5,629 nt of DNA from Candidatus Berkelbacteria bacterium CG_4_9_14_3_um_filter_39_23 (GCA_002789815.1 PFTZ01000002.1:1-5629), one strand, 5' to 3'; shown: positions 1 to 4,274, numbered from the stretch's first letter. Numbers and translations: made by a program. The notes: a model not told the origin generated them from the letters alone.

Positions 1-98
1 ATCCCCAATCCGAAGCGCTTCGCTTTCGGTTGAGGATGACACCGGGGTAGTCGGTTGAGGATGACAAAGGGGTGTGTCATTCCCGCCCCCCTTCCGTC

Positions 99-118
99 AT
101 TCCCGCGAAAGCGGGAAT
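99..118. repeat. Palindromic repeat ATTCCCGC-GAAA-GCGGGAAT
   Basis: Two 8-base arms (ATTCCCGC and GCGGGAAT) are perfectly complementary around a GAAA tetraloop, so the RNA or single-stranded DNA would make a stable GNRA hairpin. It fits the general ATTCCC-N8-GGGAAT form of dispersed bacterial intergenic repeats. No T tract follows, so it is not obviously a terminator. Confidence 0.8.
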
Positions 119-130
119 CCAGTCTGAATG

Positions 131-202
131 GATCCCGCATCAAGTGCGGGATGACGGGAGGGGATAGATCCCGCATCAAGTGCGGGATGACGGGAGGGGA
201 TG
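131..202. repeat. 36-bp tandem repeat, two copies
   Basis: Two adjacent 36-bp units differ only at their last base. Each contains a hairpin with arms ATCCCGCA and TGCGGGAT around TCAAG, plus a GACGGGAGGGG tail. With only two adjacent copies and no spacer this is a tandem duplication, not a CRISPR array. Confidence 0.8.
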
Positions 203-316
203 ACAAGGAAGTGGAATGATATTTTACGTAAGTCGTGCAAATATATTTTTTAATATACATTGTAATTGTGCGTAAATTAATCCTCCATATTAACCAATAA
301 CTTCCAACCTCAGTGA

Positions 317-445
317 TTAGCGATATTTGGCAATGAATTCCTTGTCGTCAATTTTACCCAAACAGAGAGCACCTTTTAAAGTCCCAGATATCAATGCCTT
401 GTGGTTGGGTATAATGGTTGCAAGCAAACTATTTTTATCCACTCC
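317..445 (-). CDS. Possible small ORF, 42 codons, unrecognised
   Basis: On the minus strand a GTG at 445-443 opens a 42-residue frame ending with TAA at 317. The residues IIPNHKALISGTLKGALCLG are in its middle, and it ends in a charged KIDDKEFIAKYR. A purine-rich AAGGGGG lies a few bases before the GTG. The frame stays open upstream to an ATG at 598, but that part is the antisense of the mraZ promoter and MraZ boxes and reads as phenylalanine-rich noise, so the short start is preferred. The C-terminal part looks more protein-like than chance, but I recognise no family. It may be a gene remnant or a spurious frame. Confidence 0.2.
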   Translation of the reverse strand, partial: GVDKNSLLATIIPNHKALISGTLKGALCLGKIDDKEFIAKYR

Positions 446-449
446 TACC

Positions 450-476
450 CCCTTGACAAATATCAAGGGATTTTTT
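450..476 (+). terminator. Hairpin plus T tract overlapping the mraZ promoter
   Basis: CCCTTGA (450-456) and TCAAGGG (463-469) form a 7-bp stem with a 6-nt loop, followed by A and six Ts. It could stop read-through from upstream. The same bases contain the TTGACA -35 box, so the dyad may instead simply be part of the promoter, or an operator. Confidence 0.35.
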
Positions 477-481
477 ATTAT
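453..481 (+). promoter_or_regulatory. Predicted mraZ promoter
   Basis: TTGACA (453-458) is separated by 17 nt from TATTAT (476-481), which is a perfect -35 box and a five-of-six -10 box at ideal spacing. Transcription would start near 488, giving mraZ a leader of about 220 nt. The location directly before the MraZ box repeats supports a real promoter. The start site is inferred. Confidence 0.65.
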
Positions 482-490
482 TAAATAAGT

Positions 491-532
491 GAGTGGATAA
501 AAGTGGGGAAAAGTAGCAAAGAAAGTGGATAT
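491..532 (+). promoter_or_regulatory. MraZ box: four AGTGG-type repeats
   Basis: The units GAGTGGATAA (491), AAGTGGGGAA (501), AAGTAGCAAA (511) and AAGTGGATAT (523) follow each other at steps of 10, 10 and 12 bp. MraZ proteins are known to bind short direct repeats spaced about one helical turn apart, with TGGG cores in E. coli and AAAGTG cores in mycoplasmas. The match, and the position upstream of mraZ, identify an autoregulatory operator. The repeats begin just downstream of the predicted start of transcription, where bound protein would be expected to block RNA polymerase. The third unit is degenerate (GTAGC). Confidence 0.75.
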
Positions 533-607
533 GTTGGTAAATATGCAGAAAAATGTCCAAAGCCACAGCATTATATTTTTAAAAACATAAACCATCACTG
601 TGAGATT

Positions 608-682
608 TGCCTGCCCGCTAACGCCAAAGCGCCCCGCTCGCAGTGATACAGCAGTTTCAGGCAGGTAGCGATGGTGGGCGGG
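608..682 (+). repeat. GC-rich inverted repeats in the mraZ leader
   Basis: TGCCTGCC (608-615) can pair with GGCAGGTA (660-667, one G-U pair). Alternatively CCCGC (614-618) can pair with GCGGG (678-682). The two pairings share bases 614-615, so only one can form at a time. The block is much richer in G+C than its flanks and looks like a decayed copy of a CCTGCCCGC-type palindromic intergenic repeat. It lies inside the predicted mraZ 5' untranslated region and could affect translation or stability. Confidence 0.45.
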
Positions 683-707
683 AGATTATAACTTTGAGAT
701 TAATATT

Positions 708-1139
708 ATGTTTATTGGTGAATTTAACCATTCAATCGACCCAAAGGGCAGGGTGGCGGTCCCGTTTCGCTTAAGAAAGGCGCTCGGTAAAGGCGCTGTA
801 ATTACTCGTGGGCTTGATAATTGTTTGACAATTTATACCGAATCAGAGTGGAATAGGATTGCTAAAAAACTTAATGAACTTCCGATGACCAACCCCAAAG
901 TAAGGGCATTCTCCCGTTTTATGTTTTCTGGCGCGGTTGAGGTGGGCTTTGATCGCCAAGGCAGAATTTTAGTTCCAGAATACTTGCGCCAATACGCTAA
1001 ATTAAAATCGCAAGCAGTGGTGGCTGGACTTTACAACAAAATCGAAGTCTGGGAACCAGTGGCTTGGGATAAAACCAAAGCCAAGACAGAAACTGATAAA
1101 AGCGATATTGCCAAACAACTGGAAGGGTTGGGGATTTAA
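708..1139 (+). CDS. mraZ: Transcriptional regulator MraZ
   Basis: MraZ is a DNA-binding regulator of the AbrB-like double-psi barrel type. It forms oligomeric rings and controls the division/cell-wall (dcw) cluster, usually its own operon. The protein has 143 residues, the family's normal length, and carries both hallmark DxxGRxxxP motifs: DPKGRVAVP (residues 11-19) and DRQGRILVP (82-90), one in each half of the tandem fold. The N-terminus MFIGEFNHSID is typical of MraZ, which fixes the ATG start. The ribosome-binding site is weak: only TTGAG with a spacing of about 9 nt. A promoter and four MraZ boxes lie upstream. Directly downstream is an AT-rich terminator-like hairpin, not rsmH, so mraZ may be transcribed alone here. 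Identification is secure. Confidence 0.97.
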   Translation: MFIGEFNHSIDPKGRVAVPFRLRKALGKGAVITRGLDNCLTIYTESEWNRIAKKLNELPMTNPKVRAFSRFMFSGAVEVGFDRQGRILVPEYLRQYAKLKSQAVVAGLYNKIEVWEPVAWDKTKAKTETDKSDIAKQLEGLGI

Positions 1140-1160
1140 ATAAGAAGTGAAAAGGCAAAA

Positions 1161-1217
1161 ATAAGAATTTAAATCAAAAGTATTAAAACATTTTTAAATT
1201 CTTATGGTATTTTTTTT
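1161..1217 (+). terminator. Terminator-like hairpin after mraZ
   Basis: ATAAGAATTTAAA (1161-1173) and TTTAAATTCTTAT (1193-1205) form a perfect 13-bp stem with a 19-nt loop. GGTA and a run of eight Ts (1210-1217) follow. The stem is almost entirely A-T, so it is weaker than a classical intrinsic terminator. Its position 21 nt after the mraZ stop fits transcript ending. Confidence 0.55.
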
Positions 1218-1223
1218 ACAAAA

Positions 1224-1445
1224 GGATCAGCAGCAGCATGCGTCCCTTTTCTGCACCTTTCGCTTTAGTCGAAAGGGTGGAAAGGGTAAAATAAAAAATT
1301 ACTAGCCACGGTTTGGCTTGTTCCGTTGGAGCTGTCAAAGGCTCTCAAGGAAAATACAAAAATATCAAGGAGGGGATTGGCTAATACTGCCGTAGTAAAT
1401 TTTGGCAGTCGAATTAGCCAGTTATCCCAGCTGCTGCTGGTTTTT
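1224..1445 (+). ncRNA. Candidate structured leader or attenuator RNA
   Basis: This non-coding stretch replaces rsmH between mraZ and ftsL. CAGCAGCAGC (1228-1237) is perfectly complementary to GCTGCTGCTG (1430-1439) and could close the whole element. Inside are three smaller hairpins: CCTTTCG/CGAAAGG (1256-1276), AGCC/GGCT (1304-1318) and GGAGC/GCTCT (1328-1345, one G-U). A long one spans 1373-1428: GGGAT/ATCCC, then TGGCTAAT/ATTAGCCA, then ACTGCC/GGCAGT, with small bulges. The 3' arm can instead fold locally as a terminator. I do not recognise a known class: tRNA, RNase P, tmRNA, SRP and T-box signatures were not seen. A small inverted-repeat-bounded mobile element is the other explanation. 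Confidence 0.4.
1427..1445 (+). terminator. Short intrinsic terminator before ftsL
   Basis: CCAGC (1427-1431) and GCTGG (1436-1440) form a 5-bp G-C rich stem around the loop TGCT, directly followed by TTTTT. The stem shares 1430-1440 with the long-range CAGCAGCAGC/GCTGCTGCTG helix, so the two folds exclude each other. The stem is short and termination efficiency is uncertain. Confidence 0.45.
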
Positions 1446-1473
1446 AACACAAAGTATATTTTTTAAAAGTGAT

Positions 1474-1502
1474 TTAACATTTATAATTGAAAGATTTATA
1501 AT
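1474..1502 (+). promoter_or_regulatory. Predicted ftsL-ftsI promoter
   Basis: TTAACA (1474-1479) and TATAAT (1497-1502) are separated by 17 nt: five of six and six of six matches to consensus. The expected start of transcription, near 1509, leaves a very short leader of about 10 nt to the ftsL ATG. The region is very AT-rich, which raises the chance of an accidental match; a second TATAAT lies at 1482-1487. Confidence 0.5.
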
Positions 1503-1518
1503 TTTAAAAAGAAGGGAA

Positions 1519-1824
1519 ATGCTTATTACTCAATCTAAAACCACAATGCCGGGCACAAGAAAGCGAACACTGGCGCGCGTGGTCAAAATTGGTCCGCTTT
1601 CTTTAAAGTTTGTCACCTTGCTGATTTTTGCGGCGGTGACTTTGTTTTATCTTGCCCAAACTACCCAGTCAGCCACAAAAACCTACAAGATTCGCGAATT
1701 GCGTTTGCAAAAAGAATCATTGCAAGAAGAAAGCAAACGGTTGGAAGTTGAGGCAGTTCGGCTTCAATCTTTAAAGAATATATCTCAGGGGTTAGAAAAT
1801 TTAGGGTTGCAAAAAACCGAATAA
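1519..1824 (+). CDS. ftsL: FtsL-like cell division protein
   Basis: This is a 101-residue bitopic membrane protein with FtsL/DivIC architecture. It has a basic cytoplasmic N-terminus (residues 1-30, with RKRTLAR), a single membrane segment (about 29-50, FVTLLIFAAVTLFYLA), and an extracytoplasmic coiled coil rich in Leu, Glu and Lys (about 53-86). It ends in the short LENLGLQK tail typical of the family. FtsL links the FtsQ/DivIB and FtsB/DivIC proteins to FtsW-FtsI and helps activate septal peptidoglycan synthesis. The family is poorly conserved in sequence, so the call rests on topology and on the position directly before ftsI. The ATG at 1519 follows AGAAGGGAA at short spacing. An in-frame ATG at 1402 is rejected because it reads through the structured RNA and terminator. 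A later ATG at 1546 lacks a ribosome-binding site. Confidence 0.85.
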   Translation: MLITQSKTTMPGTRKRTLARVVKIGPLSLKFVTLLIFAAVTLFYLAQTTQSATKTYKIRELRLQKESLQEESKRLEVEAVRLQSLKNISQGLENLGLQKTE

Positions 1825-1880
1825 TTTTTCATTAGAGGTAATTAGTATCGATCAGGCAAGCCATAAAATTAGCTATCAAT

Positions 1881-3599
1881 ATGGTAAAAAATAATCCACC
1901 CTATTACATTAAACGACTTATGTGGCTAAGATTTTTGGTGCTTTTAATGTTGCCAATATTTCTATACCGTTTATTTATTATCGCAATTGTTGGGCATCAA
2001 AATTTTTTTTTGCAAGCCAAAAATCAATATTATACCCAAGAAGAGGTTCCGTCTGCCCGTGGCGAAATTTTTGCTCACAACAAAGACGGACTTTTCCCGC
2101 TGGCAACCAATTCAAAAAAATATCAAATTTGGGCGGTACCTAAAAACATTACTGACAAAAATTTAGTCGCTGAAAAATTGTCTGGAGATATTGGTCAATC
2201 AAAAGAAGATATTTTTAATCTAATAAATAACAATAAGCTATATATTCCACCCATAAAAAAACGGTTAGAGGAAGCTGTCGCGAAAAAAATCAAAGAAATG
2301 AAACTTGAGGGAATTTTGGTGGTGCCAGAAAGCGTTCGCTTTTATCCTGAGGATTCATTGGCGTCCAGTGTTTTGGGATTTGTCAATTTTGAAGGTAATG
2401 GCTCGTACGGGGTAGAAGGATATTATGACGACCAGCTGACTGGCTATGCTGGTTCGGTGGAAGCGGAAAAAGACAATAAGGGTCGGTATATCAATATAGA
2501 CAAGGAAACTTTGGCAAAAAATGGCGATGATTTAATTTTAACCATTGATCAAAATATCCAATTTTTTGTGGAAAAAACGATTGGCGAAGCCATTGAAAAA
2601 AATGGCGCGGAAAGCGGGCAGGTGATTGTGCTTGACCCAATAACTGGCGGGATAATGGCGATGGCAAATTTACCGAATTTTAACCCCAATAATTTTAATG
2701 ACGAAGCCAAAAGCGACCAAGAATCAGGTAAGGACCGCTTTACTAATCCGCTGATTTCCTATGTTTGGGAACCAGGATCGGTGATTAAGCCGATTATCGT
2801 GGCAGGCGGGCTTGACAGCGAGAAAATACAATCCGATTCAATCGGCGGACCGTTTGCTAATTTTGTGACGGTTCAAGGTTATGAAATTCATACAGCGCAG
2901 AACAAAGCATTTGGCACGGAAAATATTACTCAAATTTTACAACACTCGGATAATGTGGGTATGGTTTGGGTGGGTCAACAAATTGGCAAGGATATTATGT
3001 ATGATAATTTCGCTAATTTTGGATTTGGCAAACCGCTGGGGGTTGATATCAGCGGGGAAACAACAGGCAGTTTGCTGGGAAAAAAATTATGGCGCGAGAT
3101 TCATCAAGCCACTATGACCTTTGGGCAAGGGATTAGCGCGACACCGCTTCAAGTAGCGTCAGCTTACGGCGCTTTGGCAAATGGAGGGAAATTGATGCAA
3201 CCGTATGTGGTGGACGAAATTATTCATAGCGATGGCACTAGCAACAAAATAAAGCCTAAGGAAATTCGTCAAGCGATTAAACCAGAAACCGCCAAAGATG
3301 TGCAGAATATGCTCAAAGCCGTGGTGGACGATGGGTATGGAAAAAGGGCGAAAGTGGAGGGCTATAATTTTGCTGGAAAAACTGGTACAGCGCAAATTGC
3401 CAAAGCTGGTGGCGGTTACGAAGAGAACAAAGTCAATCATTCGTTTGTCGGTTTTGGTCCGATTGAAGATCCCAAATTTGTGATTTTAGTCAAATTGGAC
3501 AAGCCGAGCGCGGTTGAATTTGCTGAAACGTCCTGCGCGCCGGTTTTTCACAACATCGCCGAGTTTTTAATCAATTATCTAGGCATTGAGAAAAAGTGA
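1881..3599 (+). CDS. ftsI: Class B penicillin-binding protein, FtsI/PBP3 (septal transpeptidase)
   Basis: This is the division-specific peptidoglycan DD-transpeptidase that cross-links new septal wall together with the glycosyltransferase FtsW. The protein has 572 residues, normal for the family. It has a short cytoplasmic tail, one membrane anchor (about 15-38) and the pedestal/dimerisation domain opening with SARGEIFA (58-65). The transpeptidase domain runs from about 245 to the end. All three active-site motifs are present: SVIK with catalytic Ser300 and Lys303 (in WEPGSVIKP), SDN at 356-358, and KTGT at 500-503. The protein is therefore expected to be active and to bind beta-lactams. It lies 56 nt after ftsL and is probably co-transcribed with it. 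There is no clear Shine-Dalgarno sequence before ATG 1881; the frame is open back to 1842 but offers no standard earlier start. Nine consecutive Ts (2003-2011) fall within codons 41-44. Confidence 0.95.
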   Translation: MVKNNPPYYIKRLMWLRFLVLLMLPIFLYRLFIIAIVGHQNFFLQAKNQYYTQEEVPSARGEIFAHNKDGLFPLATNSKKYQIWAVPKNITDKNLVAEKLSGDIGQSKEDIFNLINNNKLYIPPIKKRLEEAVAKKIKEMKLEGILVVPESVRFYPEDSLASSVLGFVNFEGNGSYGVEGYYDDQLTGYAGSVEAEKDNKGRYINIDKETLAKNGDDLILTIDQNIQFFVEKTIGEAIEKNGAESGQVIVLDPITGGIMAMANLPNFNPNNFNDEAKSDQESGKDRFTNPLISYVWEPGSVIKPIIVAGGLDSEKIQSDSIGGPFANFVTVQGYEIHTAQNKAFGTENITQILQHSDNVGMVWVGQQIGKDIMYDNFANFGFGKPLGVDISGETTGSLLGKKLWREIHQATMTFGQGISATPLQVASAYGALANGGKLMQPYVVDEIIHSDGTSNKIKPKEIRQAIKPETAKDVQNMLKAVVDDGYGKRAKVEGYNFAGKTGTAQIAKAGGGYEENKVNHSFVGFGPIEDPKFVILVKLDKPSAVEFAETSCAPVFHNIAEFLINYLGIEKK

Positions 3600-3603
3600 T
3601 GGT

Positions 3604-3619
3604 TTTTGTGTTCACAAAA
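3604..3619. promoter_or_regulatory. Operator-like dyad TTTTGTG-tt-CACAAAA
   Basis: Two perfect 7-bp arms separated by two bases sit at the -35 position of the promoter for the next ORF. No T tract follows, and the 2-nt gap is too small for a good RNA loop, so a protein-binding site is likelier than a terminator. The binding protein is unknown. Confidence 0.4.
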
Positions 3620-3635
3620 TTGTATGTGGTATAAT
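3606..3635 (+). promoter_or_regulatory. Extended -10 promoter downstream of ftsI
   Basis: TGGTATAAT (3627-3635) is a perfect extended -10 element. The weak -35 TTGTGT (3606-3611) lies at 18-nt spacing inside the dyad. Transcription would start near 3642, only about 11 nt before the ATG at 3653. This separates the accessory genes from ftsI. Confidence 0.6.
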
Positions 3636-3721
3636 TGGAAAGAATAATCATTATGACGAAAAAAGACAAACAAATTGCATTGTTTATGGGCAAACAGATC
3701 CGTCGGGTCTGGAATAAAACA

Positions 3722-3758
3722 TCATCACCCTATAATAATCCTACTTATGGGGTGGTGA
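3722..3758 (+). repeat. 14-bp stem-loop within the truncated ORF
   Basis: TCATCACCCTATAA (3722-3735) pairs with TTATGGGGTGGTGA (3745-3758) over all 14 positions, two of them G-U, around a 9-nt loop. It begins where similarity to the BRO-N start is lost. No T tract follows. Confidence 0.6.
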
Positions 3759-3784
3759 AAATGGTGGTTTTGAGTGGTTTGGAA

Positions 3785-3824
3785 ATGTCTCAATTAGTAT
3801 GCGGTCGCATACTAATTGAGACAT
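3785..3824. repeat. Perfect 19-bp inverted repeat (40-bp palindrome)
   Basis: ATGTCTCAATTAGTATGCG (3785-3803) is followed by GT and then its exact reverse complement (3806-3824). There are no mismatches in 19 bp. It has no T tract, so it is a poor intrinsic terminator. The 2-nt centre would allow DNA cruciform extrusion. It may be an operator, a recombination or integration site, or the scar of an inverted duplication. Confidence 0.9.
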
Positions 3825-3834
3825 AGTGTGCCAT

Positions 3835-3864
3835 ATTATTAGCAGATTACATTATTAGCAGATT
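3835..3864 (+). repeat. Direct repeat ATTATTAGCAGATT, two copies
   Basis: Two identical 14-bp copies lie at 3835-3848 and 3851-3864, a 16-bp step separated by AC, directly after the palindrome and before the next small ORF. They could be a protein-binding site or a duplication scar. Confidence 0.7.
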
Positions 3865-3877
3865 GAGGAAGCATTTT

Positions 3878-3997
3878 ATGGTAACATTTGCGGGTGCCAG
3901 CAAATATTATTACGCTAAAATTTTTGATGATCAAATTCGCGGGCTTGACAAGTCCAATTGGGGGGGGGTGATAATTAAATTAAGCAAACAATATTGA
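3878..3997 (+). CDS. Small hypothetical ORF, 39 codons, crossing a G9 tract
   Basis: ATG 3878 follows GAGGAAG (3865-3871) at good spacing, and the frame is open for 39 codons to TGA. The predicted protein starts MVTFAGASKYYYAKIFDDQI and ends in VIIKLSKQY. There is no membrane segment and I recognise no family. The codons around TGG-GGG-GGG-GTG lie in a run of nine Gs (3960-3968). Gain of one G leads to a stop after four more codons, and loss of one creates a TGA at once, so only the last ten or so residues would change. The ORF could be a real small protein, the truncated front of a lost gene, or a chance frame around the promoter inside it. Confidence 0.35.
   Translation: MVTFAGASKYYYAKIFDDQIRGLDKSNWGGVIIKLSKQY
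3945..3975 (+). promoter_or_regulatory. Promoter candidate with poly-G spacer
   Basis: TTGACA (3945-3950, perfect) and GATAAT (3970-3975, five of six) are 19 nt apart. Nine of the spacer bases are an unbroken run of G (3960-3968). 17 nt is the best spacing, so this copy should be weak, and loss of one or two Gs would strengthen it. Poly-G or poly-C between -35 and -10 is the established switch for phase-variable promoters such as Neisseria porA. Transcription would start near 3982, some 34 nt before the next gene, which has a strong ribosome-binding site. Confidence 0.45.
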
Positions 3998-4015
3998 TTT
4001 TGAAAGGAGAAAATT

Positions 4016-4177
4016 ATGCCTGAGCAAGGTGGCGAAGGATCCAAATTTGAAAGGGATAAGGAAGTTGATCGGATAATCGAAGGAGATGAAAGAGTTAAGC
4101 AGAGCCAAGAGGCAGATAAAAAAAGAGAGGAAAAAGTTGAAAACAGTGTTGGGGGTAAAGTTTGTTTTGGAAATTAA
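4016..4177 (+). CDS. Small highly charged hypothetical protein, 53 codons
   Basis: ATG 4016 is preceded by a strong Shine-Dalgarno AAAGGAG (4003-4009) at 6-nt spacing, the best ribosome-binding site in the window, which supports real translation. The product is soluble and very hydrophilic: 25 of 53 residues are Asp, Glu, Lys or Arg. Residues 10-43 likely form a helix, or are disordered in isolation. A glycine-containing tail with one cysteine (SVGGKVCFGN) ends the protein. There is no membrane segment and no family I recognise. It lies downstream of the poly-G promoter candidate and 136 nt before the 414-codon gene on the same strand, so the two may be co-expressed. The C-terminus is not the GGQ/GGE of Pup-type ubiquitin-like proteins. 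Confidence 0.6.
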   Translation: MPEQGGEGSKFERDKEVDRIIEGDERVKQSQEADKKREEKVENSVGGKVCFGN

Positions 4178-4274
4178 AGCTTAATCTACTACTATGTAAA
4201 AAATGTCCGAAAATTTTATAACAAGAGAACAAAATAAAGGGTGGTTATGTGTCAATTTTGTGCTCAATTGCCAA

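Larger units (their letters stand above)
1..210. repeat. Intergenic repeat cluster (no gene)
   Basis: No convincing ORF is seen here. The stretch is built of short repeats. A 12-bp perfect palindrome (CGAAGCGCTTCG) lies at 11-22. A 25-bp unit beginning TCGGTTGAGGATGACA occurs twice in tandem (26-50, 51-75). A partial GTCATTCCCGC copy sits at 76-86, and the full hairpin ATTCCCGCGAAAGCGGGAAT is at 99-118. A 36-bp unit then occurs twice in tandem (131-166, 167-202; 35 of 36 bases agree), each containing ATCCCGCATCAAGTGCGGGAT. The ATTCCC-N8-GGGAAT form is like dRS3-type repeats and other dispersed palindromic repeats found in many bacteria. It is markedly richer in G+C than the genes around it. 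Confidence 0.85.
3653..3826 (+). pseudogene. Truncated BRO-N/DinD-like ORF (57 codons)
   Basis: The N-terminus MTKKDKQIALFMGKQIRRVW closely resembles, from memory, the start of BRO-N domain proteins (DinD-like or phage antirepressor-like), where it is followed by a conserved W[YF]xxxDVV segment. Here that segment is missing: after residue ~22 the frame runs through a hairpin (3722-3758) and ends inside a perfect inverted repeat (3785-3824), whose bases encode the last residues up to the TAG. The intact family protein is several times longer, so this is most likely a gene remnant, or a short product of a truncated gene. ATG 3653 is preferred over an in-frame TTG at 3635 that overlaps the -10 box. 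GGAAAG at 3637-3642 may act as a ribosome-binding site. The family call rests on about 20 residues only. Confidence 0.5.

Noticed and set aside
131..202. CRISPR array
   Set aside because: Only two adjacent copies with no unique spacers and no cas genes; it is a tandem duplication of a palindromic repeat.
1224..1445. RNase P RNA, tmRNA, SRP RNA, T-box leader or tRNA
   Set aside because: None of the conserved core sequences of these RNAs could be found; the element is described only by its folding.
1265..1450. 61-codon minus-strand frame across the mraZ-ftsL spacer
   Set aside because: It spans the self-complementary region and has no recognisable composition or ribosome-binding site.
1402..1518. 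In-frame upstream extension of the ftsL-like gene from ATG 1402
   Set aside because: It reads through the hairpin and terminator-like sequence and the promoter, has no ribosome-binding site, and would give FtsL an atypical N-terminus.
3159..3440. 93-codon minus-strand frame inside ftsI
   Set aside because: Antisense shadow of the conserved transpeptidase domain; the composition is not protein-like and it has no ribosome-binding site.
3960..3968. Coding phase variation of a long gene through the G9 tract
   Set aside because: Adding or removing one G brings a stop almost at once, so no frame fuses to a longer downstream ORF; the promoter-spacer reading explains the tract better.
4016..4177. 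Pup/UBact-type ubiquitin-like modifier
   Set aside because: It is small and highly charged, but the C-terminus is VCFGN, not GG followed by Gln or Glu, and no ligase or proteasome gene is nearby.
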